From NCBI RefSeq assembly GCF_000980875.1, contig NZ_LAYO01000096.1, positions 1 to 64,000 of the forward strand: DNA of 64,000 bases, written 5' to 3'. The position numbers and the translations under genes are program-made. The stretch is from Leucobacter sp. Ag1 (lineage in GTDB: Bacteria > Actinomycetota > Actinomycetes > Actinomycetales > Microbacteriaceae). Below are positions 13,018-22,165 of the stretch, in pieces. Under the pieces are notes generated by a model. That model was not told the DNA's origin. It did no database searches and saw only the letters and a program-made list of their open reading frames with translations. The stretch's first letter is position 1, and every line of letters begins with the position of its first letter.

Positions 13018-14088
13018 GTGAAGATCATGAGTGTCGTCGGCGCCCGCCCGCAGTTCGTCAAGCTCGCCCCGATCGCCCACGCGATCACCGCCGCGGGGCA
13101 CGAGCACGTGATCGTGCACACCGGCCAGCACTACGATCCGATGCTCTCCGACGTCTTCTTCCGCGACCTCGGGATCCCGGAACCGGACGCGCACCTGGGC
13201 GTCGGATCCGGCTCGCACGGCGTGCAGACCGGTGCGATGCTCGCCCAGATGGACGAGGTGCTGGAGCGCTTCGCCCCCGACTGCGTCCTGGTCTACGGCG
13301 ACACGAACTCGACGCTCGCCGCGGCCGTCAGCGCGGTGAAGCTCCACTTCCCCGTCGCGCACCTCGAGGCCGGCCTCCGATCCTTCAACCGCGCGATGCC
13401 CGAGGAGCACAATCGCGTGCTCACCGACCACGCCGCCGATCTCTGCCTCGCTCCGACCGAGGTCGCGATGCGGCACCTCGCGACCGAGGGCCTCGCCGAC
13501 CGCTCGGTGCTCGTCGGCGACGTCATGACGGACGTGCTGTTCCAGGTGCGCGACCGTGTGCTCGCCGCGGGCGATGCGAACCCGCTCGCCGAGGAGTTCG
13601 GTCCGGAGGGGTACTACGTCGCGACGATCCACCGGGCCGAGAACACCAACGAGCCCGCTCGTCTGCGCGAGGTCGTGGACGCGCTCTCCCAGGTCGACAA
13701 GCCGGTGGTCCTGCTCGCGCACCCCCGCGTCCGCGCGAAGGCGGCCGAGCACGGCATCTCGCTCGACGCGGGATCCCTCACCACCCGCGACCCGCTGGCC
13801 TACCCCGAACTGATCGCGGCGGTGCTCGCGAGCGCCGGCGTCATCACCGACTCGGGCGGCCTGCAGAAGGAGGCGTTCCTGCTGCGCGTCCCGTGCACCA
13901 CCGTGCGTCACGAGACCGAGTGGGTCGAGACCGTCGCGCTCGGCTGGAACGTGCTCGCGAACACTCCGGACGAGATCGTCGCGGCGGTCACCCGCCCGGC
14001 ACCCGAGCCGACCGAGGACGCCCCCTACGGCGACGGTCGAGCCGCCGGTGCCGCGGTCGCCGCGATCGTGGAGCGCATCGGCGCCTGA
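13018..14088 (+). CDS. wecB: UDP-N-acetylglucosamine 2-epimerase, non-hydrolysing
   Basis: Cytosolic enzyme that inverts C2 of UDP-GlcNAc to UDP-ManNAc, or in the WbpI subgroup epimerises diacetamido-uronates. The 356 residues carry the whole family signature: MSVVGARPQFVKLAPI, HTGQHYDPMLSDVFF, VLVYGDTNSTLAA, HLEAGLRSFNRAMPEEHNR, TIHRAENTN and DSGGLQKEAF. The start is GTG 13018; a longer in-frame start at 12973 only adds unconserved residues. The gene stands alone on the plus strand between minus-strand glycosyltransferases and is convergent (17-bp gap) with the next. It shares the pathway with the wecC-like gene at 9305. Confidence 0.93.
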   Translation: MKIMSVVGARPQFVKLAPIAHAITAAGHEHVIVHTGQHYDPMLSDVFFRDLGIPEPDAHLGVGSGSHGVQTGAMLAQMDEVLERFAPDCVLVYGDTNSTLAAAVSAVKLHFPVAHLEAGLRSFNRAMPEEHNRVLTDHAADLCLAPTEVAMRHLATEGLADRSVLVGDVMTDVLFQVRDRVLAAGDANPLAEEFGPEGYYVATIHRAENTNEPARLREVVDALSQVDKPVVLLAHPRVRAKAAEHGISLDAGSLTTRDPLAYPELIAAVLASAGVITDSGGLQKEAFLLRVPCTTVRHETEWVETVALGWNVLANTPDEIVAAVTRPAPEPTEDAPYGDGRAAGAAVAAIVERIGA

Positions 14089-14105
14089 GCCCCGTTCCCC
14101 CGTGG

Positions 14106-15209
14106 CTACGCGGCCGGGAGCGTCGCCCCCAGCGCGGTCGCAGCCTGGCGCGCCCGCGCCTCCCAGGTGTGCTCCTCGCGCACGTCGAGCACCCGGTCGC
14201 GCACCGCGGCGTACTCCCCCGGCTGCTCCCGGAGCCGCTCGAGCAGCGCACCGAGCGCTTCGGCCCGGTAGGGCAGCACCCAGCCGATACCGTGCTCGGC
14301 GACGAACTCCGCCGCGAGCGAGCCCTCGGTCGCCACGATCGGACGACCGTGCCCCAGGTACTCGTAGAGCTTCATGGGCGCCGCGAACTCGCGGTAGGCG
14401 ATGGGCTCCATGAACAGGCTGCCCAGCGCGGATTCGGCGTAGTAGGGCTCGAGCTCCGGGCCCGACGCGTGCACGATCCGGGTGCGCTCCGCATCGAGCA
14501 GCGGCTCGTACCCGGCGCGCTCGGCCTCCCAGAGCGGTGCGCGGGTGCAGATGGTGAGCAGGGATCCCGGGGTCCCGGCGAACGCTCGGACCGCCTCGTG
14601 CAGGCGGTAGTAGCTGCCGAGGGCGCCGACGTAGAACATCGTCGCGCGGTTCCCGGGCTCAGGGGTCTCGACGATGTCGGAACCCGGCGGGAGCGGAACG
14701 CACTGCTCGATCCGCGTGTGGGGCATCACCCCGGCCATCGTCATCGACGGCACGAAGATGCGCTGGACCGCCGAGCGGTAGCGCAGCAGATCCCAGCGGT
14801 AGAGGGACCGGGTCGCGACGGCGACGATCCGGTTCACCCGTTCGAGGTAGGCGGCTTCGTTCCAGTAGATGTCGCGGTAGAAGACGCCGACGGGAATGTC
14901 CCGCTTCGTGCAGAAGCTCAGGAAGTTCAGATCGAGGAACGGGTGCGTGGGCAGGCTGTGGGCCTCGGTCATCGCCGTCGGCTTGGTCGAGGCCTCCGAG
15001 TAGACCAGTTCGAAGCGCTCGCCGGCACGGATCCGCCGCTTCACATCGCGGATCGCGCGCCGACGCCGCTGCGCCGTGCCCGAGACCTCGACGACCTCGT
15101 ATCCGATCTCCTCGAAGGCGCGGCGCATCCGCACGGGACGGATCCCGCTCGCGGACGTGGACGTCGGATCGAGCGGATAGGGGACGTGGAAGATCATCCG
15201 GGGCTTCAT
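14106..15209 (-). CDS. GT-B glycosyltransferase, GT4-like
   Basis: A 367-residue putative retaining glycosyltransferase. MKPRMIFHVPYPLDPTSTSA is the N-terminal acceptor loop. FYVGALGSYYRLHEAVRAFA opens the donor domain, and MKLYEYLGHGRPIVATEGSL corresponds to the sugar-nucleotide/acidic motif region. SEASTKPTAM and FLDLNFLSFCTKRDIPVGVFYRD are shared with a branch of actinobacterial polysaccharide transferases. Its ATG overlaps the stop of the upstream gene (ATGA), so the two are translationally coupled. Donor and acceptor unknown. Confidence 0.8.
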   Translation of the reverse strand: MKPRMIFHVPYPLDPTSTSASGIRPVRMRRAFEEIGYEVVEVSGTAQRRRRAIRDVKRRIRAGERFELVYSEASTKPTAMTEAHSLPTHPFLDLNFLSFCTKRDIPVGVFYRDIYWNEAAYLERVNRIVAVATRSLYRWDLLRYRSAVQRIFVPSMTMAGVMPHTRIEQCVPLPPGSDIVETPEPGNRATMFYVGALGSYYRLHEAVRAFAGTPGSLLTICTRAPLWEAERAGYEPLLDAERTRIVHASGPELEPYYAESALGSLFMEPIAYREFAAPMKLYEYLGHGRPIVATEGSLAAEFVAEHGIGWVLPYRAEALGALLERLREQPGEYAAVRDRVLDVREEHTWEARARQAATALGATLPAA

Positions 15210-16378
15210 GCCTGATCAGGGCCCTTCCCGCCGATCGCGTCGGCGTAGAGTTCGTGGGACCTGCGGACGAACGATCGCTCGCCGCAGGTGGCGAGGCTGA
15301 GCTCGCGGAGCGCATCCGGCCGGTACTCGGAGTGACGATGCCGCATCTCTCCGAGCGCACCCGCAAGAGCCGCCTCATCGCCGATCGGCACCAGCAGTCC
15401 CGTCTCGGGGCGGATCGCCCGGGTGCCGCCCCAGGTCGCGGTCGCGATGAGCGGGACGCCCAGCGCGAGCGCTTCCCAGAAGACCGTTCCGAACGATTCG
15501 GCGTCGCTGGGGAGAACGAATACGTGCATGCGCGCGAATTCCTCGGCGATCCGATCGCGTGGGACCGGACCGACGAAATCGACGTTGGACAGGCCGAAGG
15601 ATCCGGCGAGCGCACGGAGCCCCGGCAGGTGCTCCGACCCTCCGATGATCCGGAGCCGGACATCCGGGTCGTCGCCGAACGTCGCTGCGAAGGCCGAGAT
15701 GAGCATGTCGACCCGCTTCCCCGGGTCGAGGTGGGAGACGTGACCGAACACCACGGGGCCGTCCGGCGGGATTCGCGCCTCGGATCGTTCGAAGCCGGGG
15801 GCGAGCAGGCCCGCCTCGGCGCCCCAGTCGGTCCGGCCGTAGGCCTCGTTCAACGCCTCGGCGAACCCTGGCGATACGGCGACGAGGCGCGCAGCGGTAT
15901 CGGCGCTCGAACGCGCCATGCGGCCGTCGACCCCGGACCGAGCGCGATCCGCGAAGCTCGGCCGGTGCTCCGTGATCACGAGCGGGATGCCGGTTCGGCG
16001 CGAGAGCCGCGCGGCCACGACGCCCGCTGGGAACATCGAGTGCGCATGCAGCACGTCCGGTCGTCCGTGCTGCGCCGTGTACCGTTCGAAGGCTCGCGTC
16101 CACGCGCGTTCGAGGGCGCGCATGTTCGTCCCGTGCAGTTTCGGCACGGGGAGCAGCGCGTCTCCGCGCACGACCGCCACGCCCGATTCGTCCGACTCCC
16201 GGAGCCCCGACGGGCGGGCGGCGAACGCTCGCGCCTGATAAATGGGGAACCCTCGGATGGCGAGCACGCCGACACGATCGCCCGCGCGCGCCAGGGCCTC
16301 GGCCTGCTCGCGGAAGAAGCTCCCCTGGAATCCCTCCGGCTGCTCCGGGTACCAGGAGGGGAGCATCAGGATGTGCAA
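15206..16378 (-). CDS. GT4 family glycosyltransferase
   Basis: GT-B retaining glycosyltransferase, 390 residues. It begins (TTG)HILMLPSWYPEQPEGFQGSFF, has VLHAHSMFPAGVVA and FGHVSHLDPGKRVDMLISAF (donor-phosphate loop), and ends with FVLPSDAESFGTVFWEALALG, the EX7E motif. TTG 16378 is chosen because GAGGAG is placed 6 nt upstream; the next ATG (16366) lacks such a site. First gene of a two-gene unit with the GT at 14106. It is divergent from the AsnB-like gene. Confidence 0.87.
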   Translation of the reverse strand: MHILMLPSWYPEQPEGFQGSFFREQAEALARAGDRVGVLAIRGFPIYQARAFAARPSGLRESDESGVAVVRGDALLPVPKLHGTNMRALERAWTRAFERYTAQHGRPDVLHAHSMFPAGVVAARLSRRTGIPLVITEHRPSFADRARSGVDGRMARSSADTAARLVAVSPGFAEALNEAYGRTDWGAEAGLLAPGFERSEARIPPDGPVVFGHVSHLDPGKRVDMLISAFAATFGDDPDVRLRIIGGSEHLPGLRALAGSFGLSNVDFVGPVPRDRIAEEFARMHVFVLPSDAESFGTVFWEALALGVPLIATATWGGTRAIRPETGLLVPIGDEAALAGALGEMRHRHSEYRPDALRELSLATCGERSFVRRSHELYADAIGGKGPDQA

Positions 16379-16470
16379 GCGGCGCTCCTCGGACGGCGGG
16401 TTCGGACGGCCGCCCCAGTCTACCGTTCGGGGTCGGAGACCCGGGGCGGGTCGCACGGCCCGCGGTAGAG

Positions 16471-16476
16471 CAGAAT
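16471..16476 (+). promoter_or_regulatory. Possible -10 of a leaderless promoter for the AsnB-like gene
   Basis: CAGAAT, 7 nt, then ATG 16484. The same hexamer and spacing recur before the gene at 30753. The first base departs from the TANNNT consensus. Confidence 0.3.
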
Positions 16477-16483
16477 AGAAGCC

Positions 16484-18103
16484 ATGCACGGACTCGACGT
16501 ACGCCTCACCAAGTACGACTGGCGGGCCCGGGACCTCGCCTCCGGGGGGCGGCTGCGCTGGACCGGCCATCCGTCGTCCCCCGAGGAGCTCTGCGCGGCG
16601 GTGGAGTCCGGCGACGGCGACGCCATCTCGCGGATCGGCGGGCACTGGGCCGCGATCCACGAGCGCGACGGCGACATCGTGCTGATCCAGGATTCCGTGC
16701 GCAGCTTCCCCGTGTTCTACTCGTTCGACGGCACGCCGACCATCTCGGACGACATCGAGGTGGCGCGCGCCGCGGCCGGTCACCCGGACCGTTCGAGCGG
16801 AGCCGTCGACGAGTTCCTCCACCTCGGCTACGTGACCGGCGCCGACACACTGTTCACCGGCATCTCGCAGGTGCAGATGGGCGAGCGGGTGACGCTCGAC
16901 TCGAACGCCGTGCGGGAGCGCGCCTTCGCCCGCACGATCGCCCACGACTCCCCCGGCATCACCGACGAGGCGCTCCTGGACGAACGCTTCGACGCCGCGC
17001 TCGGCACCGCCCTGGACCGCGCGTTCGAGTGGATCGGCGATCGCCAGGTCGTGCTCCCCCTGAGCGGCGGGCTCGACTCCCGGCTGCTGGCGGTGCTGCT
17101 GGCGCAGCGCGGCGTCGGCAACGTCCTGAACTTCACCTACGGCGTCGGCGAGACCCGCGAGGTCGGCATCAGCCGCACGGTCTCCGAATCGCTGGGGCAG
17201 CGCTGGGAGTTCGTGGGCTACACCCCGGACGAGCTGCGTCGCGCGTGGGCCTCGCCCGAAGCTGCGGAGTTCATCCGCGACTCCTACGCGGGCGCCTCGC
17301 TCCCCCACGTGCAGGACTGGTACGCGATCACCCGGCTCCGCGAGCGGGGCCTGCTCTCCGACGACGCGGTGTTCCTGCCCGGCCACACCATCGTCGGCAA
17401 CATGCACGACGAGCGGGTCCTCGACGAACCCGGCACGGTGAGCCGGGAACGGCTCCTCGATCTGCTCGTGCACCACCACTCGTCCATCCGCCCGCGCTCG
17501 GAGGCGCTGCTGAAGAACGCCGGGTTCCTCGAGAAGGCCGCCGGGTTCCTCGACCGCGTGGGCTACGACGGGTCGCCGGTCTCGCGGCTCGACGCGCTCG
17601 AGGGGTGGAACCTGATGGAGCGCCAGACCAAATACATCAACCACTCCATGCGCGGCTACGAGCACTTCGGCTACGCGTGGGCGCTCCCGATGCTCGACGT
17701 CGAGCTGTACGACGTCTGGGACGCCTTCGATCTGTCGGTCGCGAAGGATCGGGCCTGGTACGCGCGCTACGTCGCCCGACGCTACGCCGCCGCGGTGGGC
17801 GCCGAGCTCGACACCTTCCAGGGTTTCGCCGCGGCCAACGTCAGCCAGTCGAACCGCGATCTGGCGAAGTCGGTGCTCCGGGCCGTCGGCCTCCTGAACC
17901 GGGCCGAGCGCGAGGTCGTCGCGCGCTCCGTGGCGAACCACCCGATGGGGTTCCAGGCACTCGTCGGCCCCACCACACCGGCCGAGCTGCGACGCTACGT
18001 GCTCAAGGGGGGAACGCCGATGGGCGTCTGGGCCGAGCGGTTCCTCGACGACACCTGGAACCCCGGCACGGGGATCTTCCGGGCGCCCGCCGCCTCGGAC
18101 TAG
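16484..18103 (+). CDS. Asparagine-synthetase-like amidotransferase without the N-terminal Cys
   Basis: A 539-residue AsnB-family protein. The C-terminal ATP-pyrophosphatase domain is clear: VVLPLSGGLDSRLLAVLLA (PP-loop 194-199), FTYGVGETREVGISRTV and HFGYAWALPMLDVELYDVW. The N-terminal region keeps traces of the Ntn glutaminase fold (GGHWAAIHERDGDIVLIQD, then PVFYSFDG), but the protein starts MHGLDV, so the essential Cys-2 nucleophile is missing. It therefore cannot hydrolyse glutamine in the usual way and would use ammonia, another amine, or only adenylate a carboxylate. In a glycan cluster I infer amidation of a uronic acid or an acceptor amino-acid substituent. It ends 4 bp inside the convergent GT2 gene. 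Confidence 0.85.
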   Translation: MHGLDVRLTKYDWRARDLASGGRLRWTGHPSSPEELCAAVESGDGDAISRIGGHWAAIHERDGDIVLIQDSVRSFPVFYSFDGTPTISDDIEVARAAAGHPDRSSGAVDEFLHLGYVTGADTLFTGISQVQMGERVTLDSNAVRERAFARTIAHDSPGITDEALLDERFDAALGTALDRAFEWIGDRQVVLPLSGGLDSRLLAVLLAQRGVGNVLNFTYGVGETREVGISRTVSESLGQRWEFVGYTPDELRRAWASPEAAEFIRDSYAGASLPHVQDWYAITRLRERGLLSDDAVFLPGHTIVGNMHDERVLDEPGTVSRERLLDLLVHHHSSIRPRSEALLKNAGFLEKAAGFLDRVGYDGSPVSRLDALEGWNLMERQTKYINHSMRGYEHFGYAWALPMLDVELYDVWDAFDLSVAKDRAWYARYVARRYAAAVGAELDTFQGFAAANVSQSNRDLAKSVLRAVGLLNRAEREVVARSVANHPMGFQALVGPTTPAELRRYVLKGGTPMGVWAERFLDDTWNPGTGIFRAPAASD

Positions 18104-19203
18104 CGGCGTCCCCGACGCAGCAGGAGCGCGCCCGCCGCGTGATAGCGGAGCGGAGCCTGCGAGTGCAGTGCGTAGGCGATGCGCCGCGGCAGCAGCGCGC
18201 CGATGCTGCGGAGCCGGTTCCGCGCGTCGAGCATGCGCCCGATCTCGGCCGCGTCGGTCCCGCCCGCGAGGATCGCACGGAGCAGGCGTTCATCGGCCTT
18301 CGCGAGAACCCGAGCAGCGCGCGGCTCCCAGGCCAGGATCCTGCGCGCCGCCTCGGCGAGCTCGACGCGGGTCTCCTCGCTCCAGTCTCCGCCGAGCCGA
18401 TTGCGCACGGCGTCGAAGAAGTGGACCCGCAGCAGCTTCGCGGCGAGCGACAGACGCGCGCGCGGATCCCGCGACCATGGCGTCCCCGGTGCGAGCGTGA
18501 CATCGAGCGAGCGGAACTCCTCGCGGACCGGCCTCGGCTCCCCGGTGACGCGGTCGGTCTGATCGTCATGCTCCCGGTATCGCGGCGCGAGGATCGGGAA
18601 CACCACCCTGCTGCCCGGCGTGAACCAGAGCTCAGCCGTGACCGGCTGGTCCTCGCCCGTCGGAATCCCCTCGGCGAACCGGAGGTGCGCGAAGCGCGCC
18701 CGCCCGATGAGGCCGAGCGGGGAGGCGCGGTAGGCCAGACGGTCCCGGATCGGGTCGAGCACCGGAACCGAGGCGGACGCCATGCGCGCGCGGATCGGCG
18801 GCGACGGCTGCAGCGCCCCGCCCGCGGTCGAGGTCGGTGCGATCACCGCGTCCGCGAGACCGTCGGGCAGCCGCGCCGCTTCGAGCCAGGCATCGAGCGC
18901 CCCCGGCTCGAGCGAGTCGTCGGAATCGAGCATCGCCGCGAACGCTCCCGTAGCGAGCTCGAGTCCGAGGTTCTTCGGGCCGGCGGGGGTGCGGAAGCCG
19001 TCCCGGTGCTCGAGCACGCGCACCCGCGGGTCGTTCGCGAAGGCCCCCAGCCTGGCCCGGATCGGGGCGGGATCGGTGTTGTGCACGACCACTGTCACGC
19101 GCACCGCCGCGCAGGTGTGCTCGAGCACGGAGGCCACGGCCCGCTCGACCGGTCGCGTCGGTGTGTGCACCGCGACGATCACATCGACTTCGGGGTCACC
19201 CAT
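18100..19203 (-). CDS. GT2 family glycosyltransferase
   Basis: A 367-residue GT-A enzyme. PEVDVIVAVHTPTRPVERAV and VTVVVHNTD mark the nucleotide-binding strand, AGPKNLGLELATG precedes the metal-binding FAAMLDSDDSLEPGAL, and TGEDQPVTAELWF supplies the ED acceptor motif. The last 130 residues are helical and Arg/Ala-rich. It is the last gene of the minus-strand operon that begins with the DegT aminotransferase; its start overlaps the previous stop by 8 bp. No linkage can be assigned. Confidence 0.85.
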   Translation of the reverse strand: MGDPEVDVIVAVHTPTRPVERAVASVLEHTCAAVRVTVVVHNTDPAPIRARLGAFANDPRVRVLEHRDGFRTPAGPKNLGLELATGAFAAMLDSDDSLEPGALDAWLEAARLPDGLADAVIAPTSTAGGALQPSPPIRARMASASVPVLDPIRDRLAYRASPLGLIGRARFAHLRFAEGIPTGEDQPVTAELWFTPGSRVVFPILAPRYREHDDQTDRVTGEPRPVREEFRSLDVTLAPGTPWSRDPRARLSLAAKLLRVHFFDAVRNRLGGDWSEETRVELAEAARRILAWEPRAARVLAKADERLLRAILAGGTDAAEIGRMLDARNRLRSIGALLPRRIAYALHSQAPLRYHAAGALLLRRGRR

Positions 19204-20344
19204 TCGGGCGGCTCACCAGCCCGTCGACGGCGGTCTTCCAGACCGGGAGCTCCCGTTCGGCGTAGAGCTCGTCGGCCGCCCGATCCGCGTTGGCTTTCCA
19301 GGCCCGCACCCGCTCGGGCGTGAGCGCGTCGAGCACCTCCCGCACCGAGTCCTCGTCGAACCCGGTGGTCACCGCGCCGAGGTCGTACTCGTGCACCAGC
19401 GCGGACATGTCCGGCAGCGGACTGATCACGAGACCGAGTCTGGCCTGCACGTAGTCGAAGAACTTGTTGGGGAGCGCCAGCGAGTAGTTCGTCGTCGTCG
19501 GCGGCAGCACGAAGATGCCGACGTCGTACTGGTTGAGCGCCGGGATCAGCTCCTCGTAGGGCTTCGGCGGCAGGATCCGGATCCGGTCGCCGAGCTCGTC
19601 CGCGAGCGCGTGCAGGCTCTGCGCGTAGGCCGTGTGCTGCCCGGTCATGAACATGTCCATGACCACCGGGGCCGAACTCTGCGCGACCGCGCGCATCATC
19701 ACCTCGGGCTTGCGGTTGGGCTGCGTGCTTCCCGAGTGCACGATCCGGATCGGATCATGCACCGGAGTGGGGTCGAGGTCGTGCTTCGGGGTCGCGTTGC
19801 GCACGACGCCGCACGCGAAGCCGAACTCGGCCGTGTACCGATCTGCGATCGCCTGCGAGACGGTCGTCGCCGCCCCGGCCTTCGCGGCGTGCTCGCGCAT
19901 CATCCACTGGTAGTACGGGCGCCGGATCTTCACCCAGGCCTCGCTCTGATCCTGGACGCCCGGCCAGTACTCGTGCAGGTCCGCGAGCGTGTGCTCCGGG
20001 CCGGCGAATCGGCTCGCGACCGCGATGCTCTCGGCGTCGTTCGCGATCGCGACGTCGAAGCGACGTCCTCGGAGCAGCCGCATCGCCTGCCGCTTCTCGG
20101 CCTCGAACGCAAAGGCCGCCCGCCAGGCGCGCGATCGCAGGCAGATCGCCTGTCCGATGGCGCCCGCCCGGCTCTGGCCCGCGGTGAGCCGCACGTGCTC
20201 GACGTCATCGCGGACGGGCTCGCCGCGCCCGCACACCGTCACCCGGTAGTCCTCGGCGAAGAGCTGCACCTGCTTCTTGACCCGCGCATCGCTCGCGATG
20301 TCGGAGAAGGAGACGATCAGCAGAGAGGGACGTCGATCGGTCAT
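19196..20344 (-). CDS. GT-B glycosyltransferase
   Basis: A 382-residue protein of the GT4-like superfamily. It starts MTDRRPSLLIVSFSDIASDA, a loop shared with transferases annotated in actinobacterial wall clusters. It has FDVAIANDAESIAVASRFAG, the HEYWPGVQDQSEAW block, the donor loop RIVHSGSTQPNRKPEVMMRA and a late LPNKFFDYVQARLGLVISP segment. It overlaps the ABC exporter stop by 4 bp (ATGA) and the following GT2 by 8 bp, so the three are co-translated. Substrate unknown. Confidence 0.82.
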   Translation of the reverse strand: MTDRRPSLLIVSFSDIASDARVKKQVQLFAEDYRVTVCGRGEPVRDDVEHVRLTAGQSRAGAIGQAICLRSRAWRAAFAFEAEKRQAMRLLRGRRFDVAIANDAESIAVASRFAGPEHTLADLHEYWPGVQDQSEAWVKIRRPYYQWMMREHAAKAGAATTVSQAIADRYTAEFGFACGVVRNATPKHDLDPTPVHDPIRIVHSGSTQPNRKPEVMMRAVAQSSAPVVMDMFMTGQHTAYAQSLHALADELGDRIRILPPKPYEELIPALNQYDVGIFVLPPTTTNYSLALPNKFFDYVQARLGLVISPLPDMSALVHEYDLGAVTTGFDEDSVREVLDALTPERVRAWKANADRAADELYAERELPVWKTAVDGLVSRPNG

Positions 20345-22128
20345 AGGAGTCCCGCCAGTTCCGCCTGCCGTTTGAAGGCCGGCACCTGAGCGACCAGTTC
20401 GTCGAAGGTGCCCTTGCCCAGAATATTGCCCTGATCAAGGTAGCAGACCTGGTCGTACTGGCGGATGGTCGCGAGGCGGTGCGCGACGGTCACGAAGGTG
20501 ACCTCGCCCTGCAGCTCGCGCATCGACCCGGTGACCAGGTTCTCGGTGCCGGTGTCGAGCGCGCTCGTGGCCTCGTCCATCACCAGCACGAAGGGGTCCG
20601 AGTAGAGCGCCCGGGCGATGCCGAGACGCTGCTGCTGCCCGCCCGAGATCGACGCGCCGCGCTCGCCGACGCGCCCCTCGATGCCGGCGCCCCGCGTCGC
20701 CAGCTCGCCGAGGTGCGCGCGGTTCAGCGCCGCGACGACGCGCTCGGCCTCGTAGCCGTCCTCCCACGTGAGCGCGACGTTCTGCGCGATCGACGCGTCG
20801 AACACCGCGACCCGCTGCGGGACGTAACCCACCCGGCTGCGCCACTGCCGCAGGACGTCCTGCAGCGGCAGGCCGTCGATCAGGATCTCGCCGGCCGTCG
20901 GGCTGCTCAGGCCGAGCAGCAGATCGATGAGCGTCGATTTTCCCGACCCCGACGGCCCGACGATGGCGACGCTCGATCCGAACGGGATCGACAGCGAGAC
21001 GTCGGTCAGCACATCGTGCTCGGCGCCCGGGTAGCGGAACGAGACGTTCCTGAGTTCGAGCGCCTGCGGCAGCTCGGGCAGTTCGCGGGAGTCGTCGGAC
21101 AGGGCGCGCCTCGCCTCGACGCTCTGGGCGTCCCGCATCTCCCGGATCACGTCGTTCGCGTAGACCTCGGCGCTCGACGCCGTGGTCAGGCTGCTCTGCA
21201 CCGCGTTCAGCGCCGGGATCATGCGGAAGCCGGTCGCCGCGAAGAGCGTGACCGCCACGAGGACGTCGGAGGGGCCGCCGGCGAGGTAGGCCGTGCCGCC
21301 GACGATCAGGAATCCGCCGATGAGCACGGCTTCGTACGCGTACTTCGGCACGACCCCGAGGAAGGCCATGTTGGCTCGCGCGCGGGTGGCGACGCGGCGG
21401 TTCTTCGTGATCACCGCGCCGATCTCGTCGAGCTTGCCCCGCAGCACGACCTCCTTCAGCGCATCGACCATCTCCGTCATGATCGTCGCGACGCGGTAGG
21501 CGTACTCCCGATTGTGCCGACCGGCCAGCCGCGAGCGCTTGGTGACGACGAGCGTGATGACCGTGAGCGCCGCCGCGAGGTAGAGGAAGGCGGTGAGCGC
21601 GGTGAACGGCTGGGCGACGACGAGCACGGTCAGCACGGAGACGAAGGTCAGCGCGTTACCGGGGATCTGGGACAGCGGCAGGATGAACTGCAGGTTGGTG
21701 TTCGCCATCGAGCTGTCGACGATGCGCGTCACCTCGGCGGTGCTGAGCTGCGATCGTTTCTCCCAGCTCGCGTGGGTGTAGGCGCGGAACAGCTCGTCGC
21801 CGACCTCGAGCTCGTAGCGCGCGAATCGACGGGTGGCGTACCAGTGCAGCGCCGTCGCGAGGACCCCCTTCAGGATGAAGAGCGCCGCGATGACCGCGAC
21901 GAGCCAGGGGGTCGCCGACTCCGGCATCTCGCCGAGCAGCGGCAGGGTGATCGGCTTGCCGCTGGCGAGCGGAGTCACGACGGAGACGATCAGCGCGAGC
22001 GCCGCCGTGTCGAGGATCGCGAGGGCCCCGGTGACGATCGAGTACCACAGGTAGAAGGGCTTGGCCCCCTGCGGCAGCACCTCGAACAGCGCCGTCAGCG
22101 TTCTCCAGAGACTCTTCATGCCTGCCAT
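20341..22128 (-). CDS. ABC exporter with fused membrane and ATPase domains (MsbA/PglK-like)
   Basis: A 595-residue half-transporter. About six membrane helices in residues 20-320 (for example FYLWYSIVTGALAILDTAAL) form the type IV exporter fold. The ATPase contains Walker A GPSGSGKSTLID, Q-loop VGYVPQRVAVFD, signature SGGQQQRLGIARAL, Walker B LVMDEATSALD and the H-loop VAHRL. The family flips lipid-linked oligosaccharides or lipids across the membrane. Placed among glycosyltransferases, it is a candidate flippase for a lipid-linked repeat, separate from the Wzm/Wzt exporter at 35.6-37.6 kb. Start is the ATG at 22128 or 22119; GGGAG stands close upstream of the first. Confidence 0.9.
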   Translation of the reverse strand: MAGMKSLWRTLTALFEVLPQGAKPFYLWYSIVTGALAILDTAALALIVSVVTPLASGKPITLPLLGEMPESATPWLVAVIAALFILKGVLATALHWYATRRFARYELEVGDELFRAYTHASWEKRSQLSTAEVTRIVDSSMANTNLQFILPLSQIPGNALTFVSVLTVLVVAQPFTALTAFLYLAAALTVITLVVTKRSRLAGRHNREYAYRVATIMTEMVDALKEVVLRGKLDEIGAVITKNRRVATRARANMAFLGVVPKYAYEAVLIGGFLIVGGTAYLAGGPSDVLVAVTLFAATGFRMIPALNAVQSSLTTASSAEVYANDVIREMRDAQSVEARRALSDDSRELPELPQALELRNVSFRYPGAEHDVLTDVSLSIPFGSSVAIVGPSGSGKSTLIDLLLGLSSPTAGEILIDGLPLQDVLRQWRSRVGYVPQRVAVFDASIAQNVALTWEDGYEAERVVAALNRAHLGELATRGAGIEGRVGERGASISGGQQQRLGIARALYSDPFVLVMDEATSALDTGTENLVTGSMRELQGEVTFVTVAHRLATIRQYDQVCYLDQGNILGKGTFDELVAQVPAFKRQAELAGLL

Positions 22129-22165
22129 TCTCCCAGGCGGAACCTGTCAGGTTCGCGCCGTCGGG

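Noticed and set aside
22140-22154. Palindrome GAACCTG-T-CAGGTTC just before the ABC exporter
   Set aside because: It resembles a LexA half-site pair but the spacing (GAAC-N7-GTTC) is wrong for the GAAC-N4-GTTC SOS box, and it lies inside an operon; probably chance.
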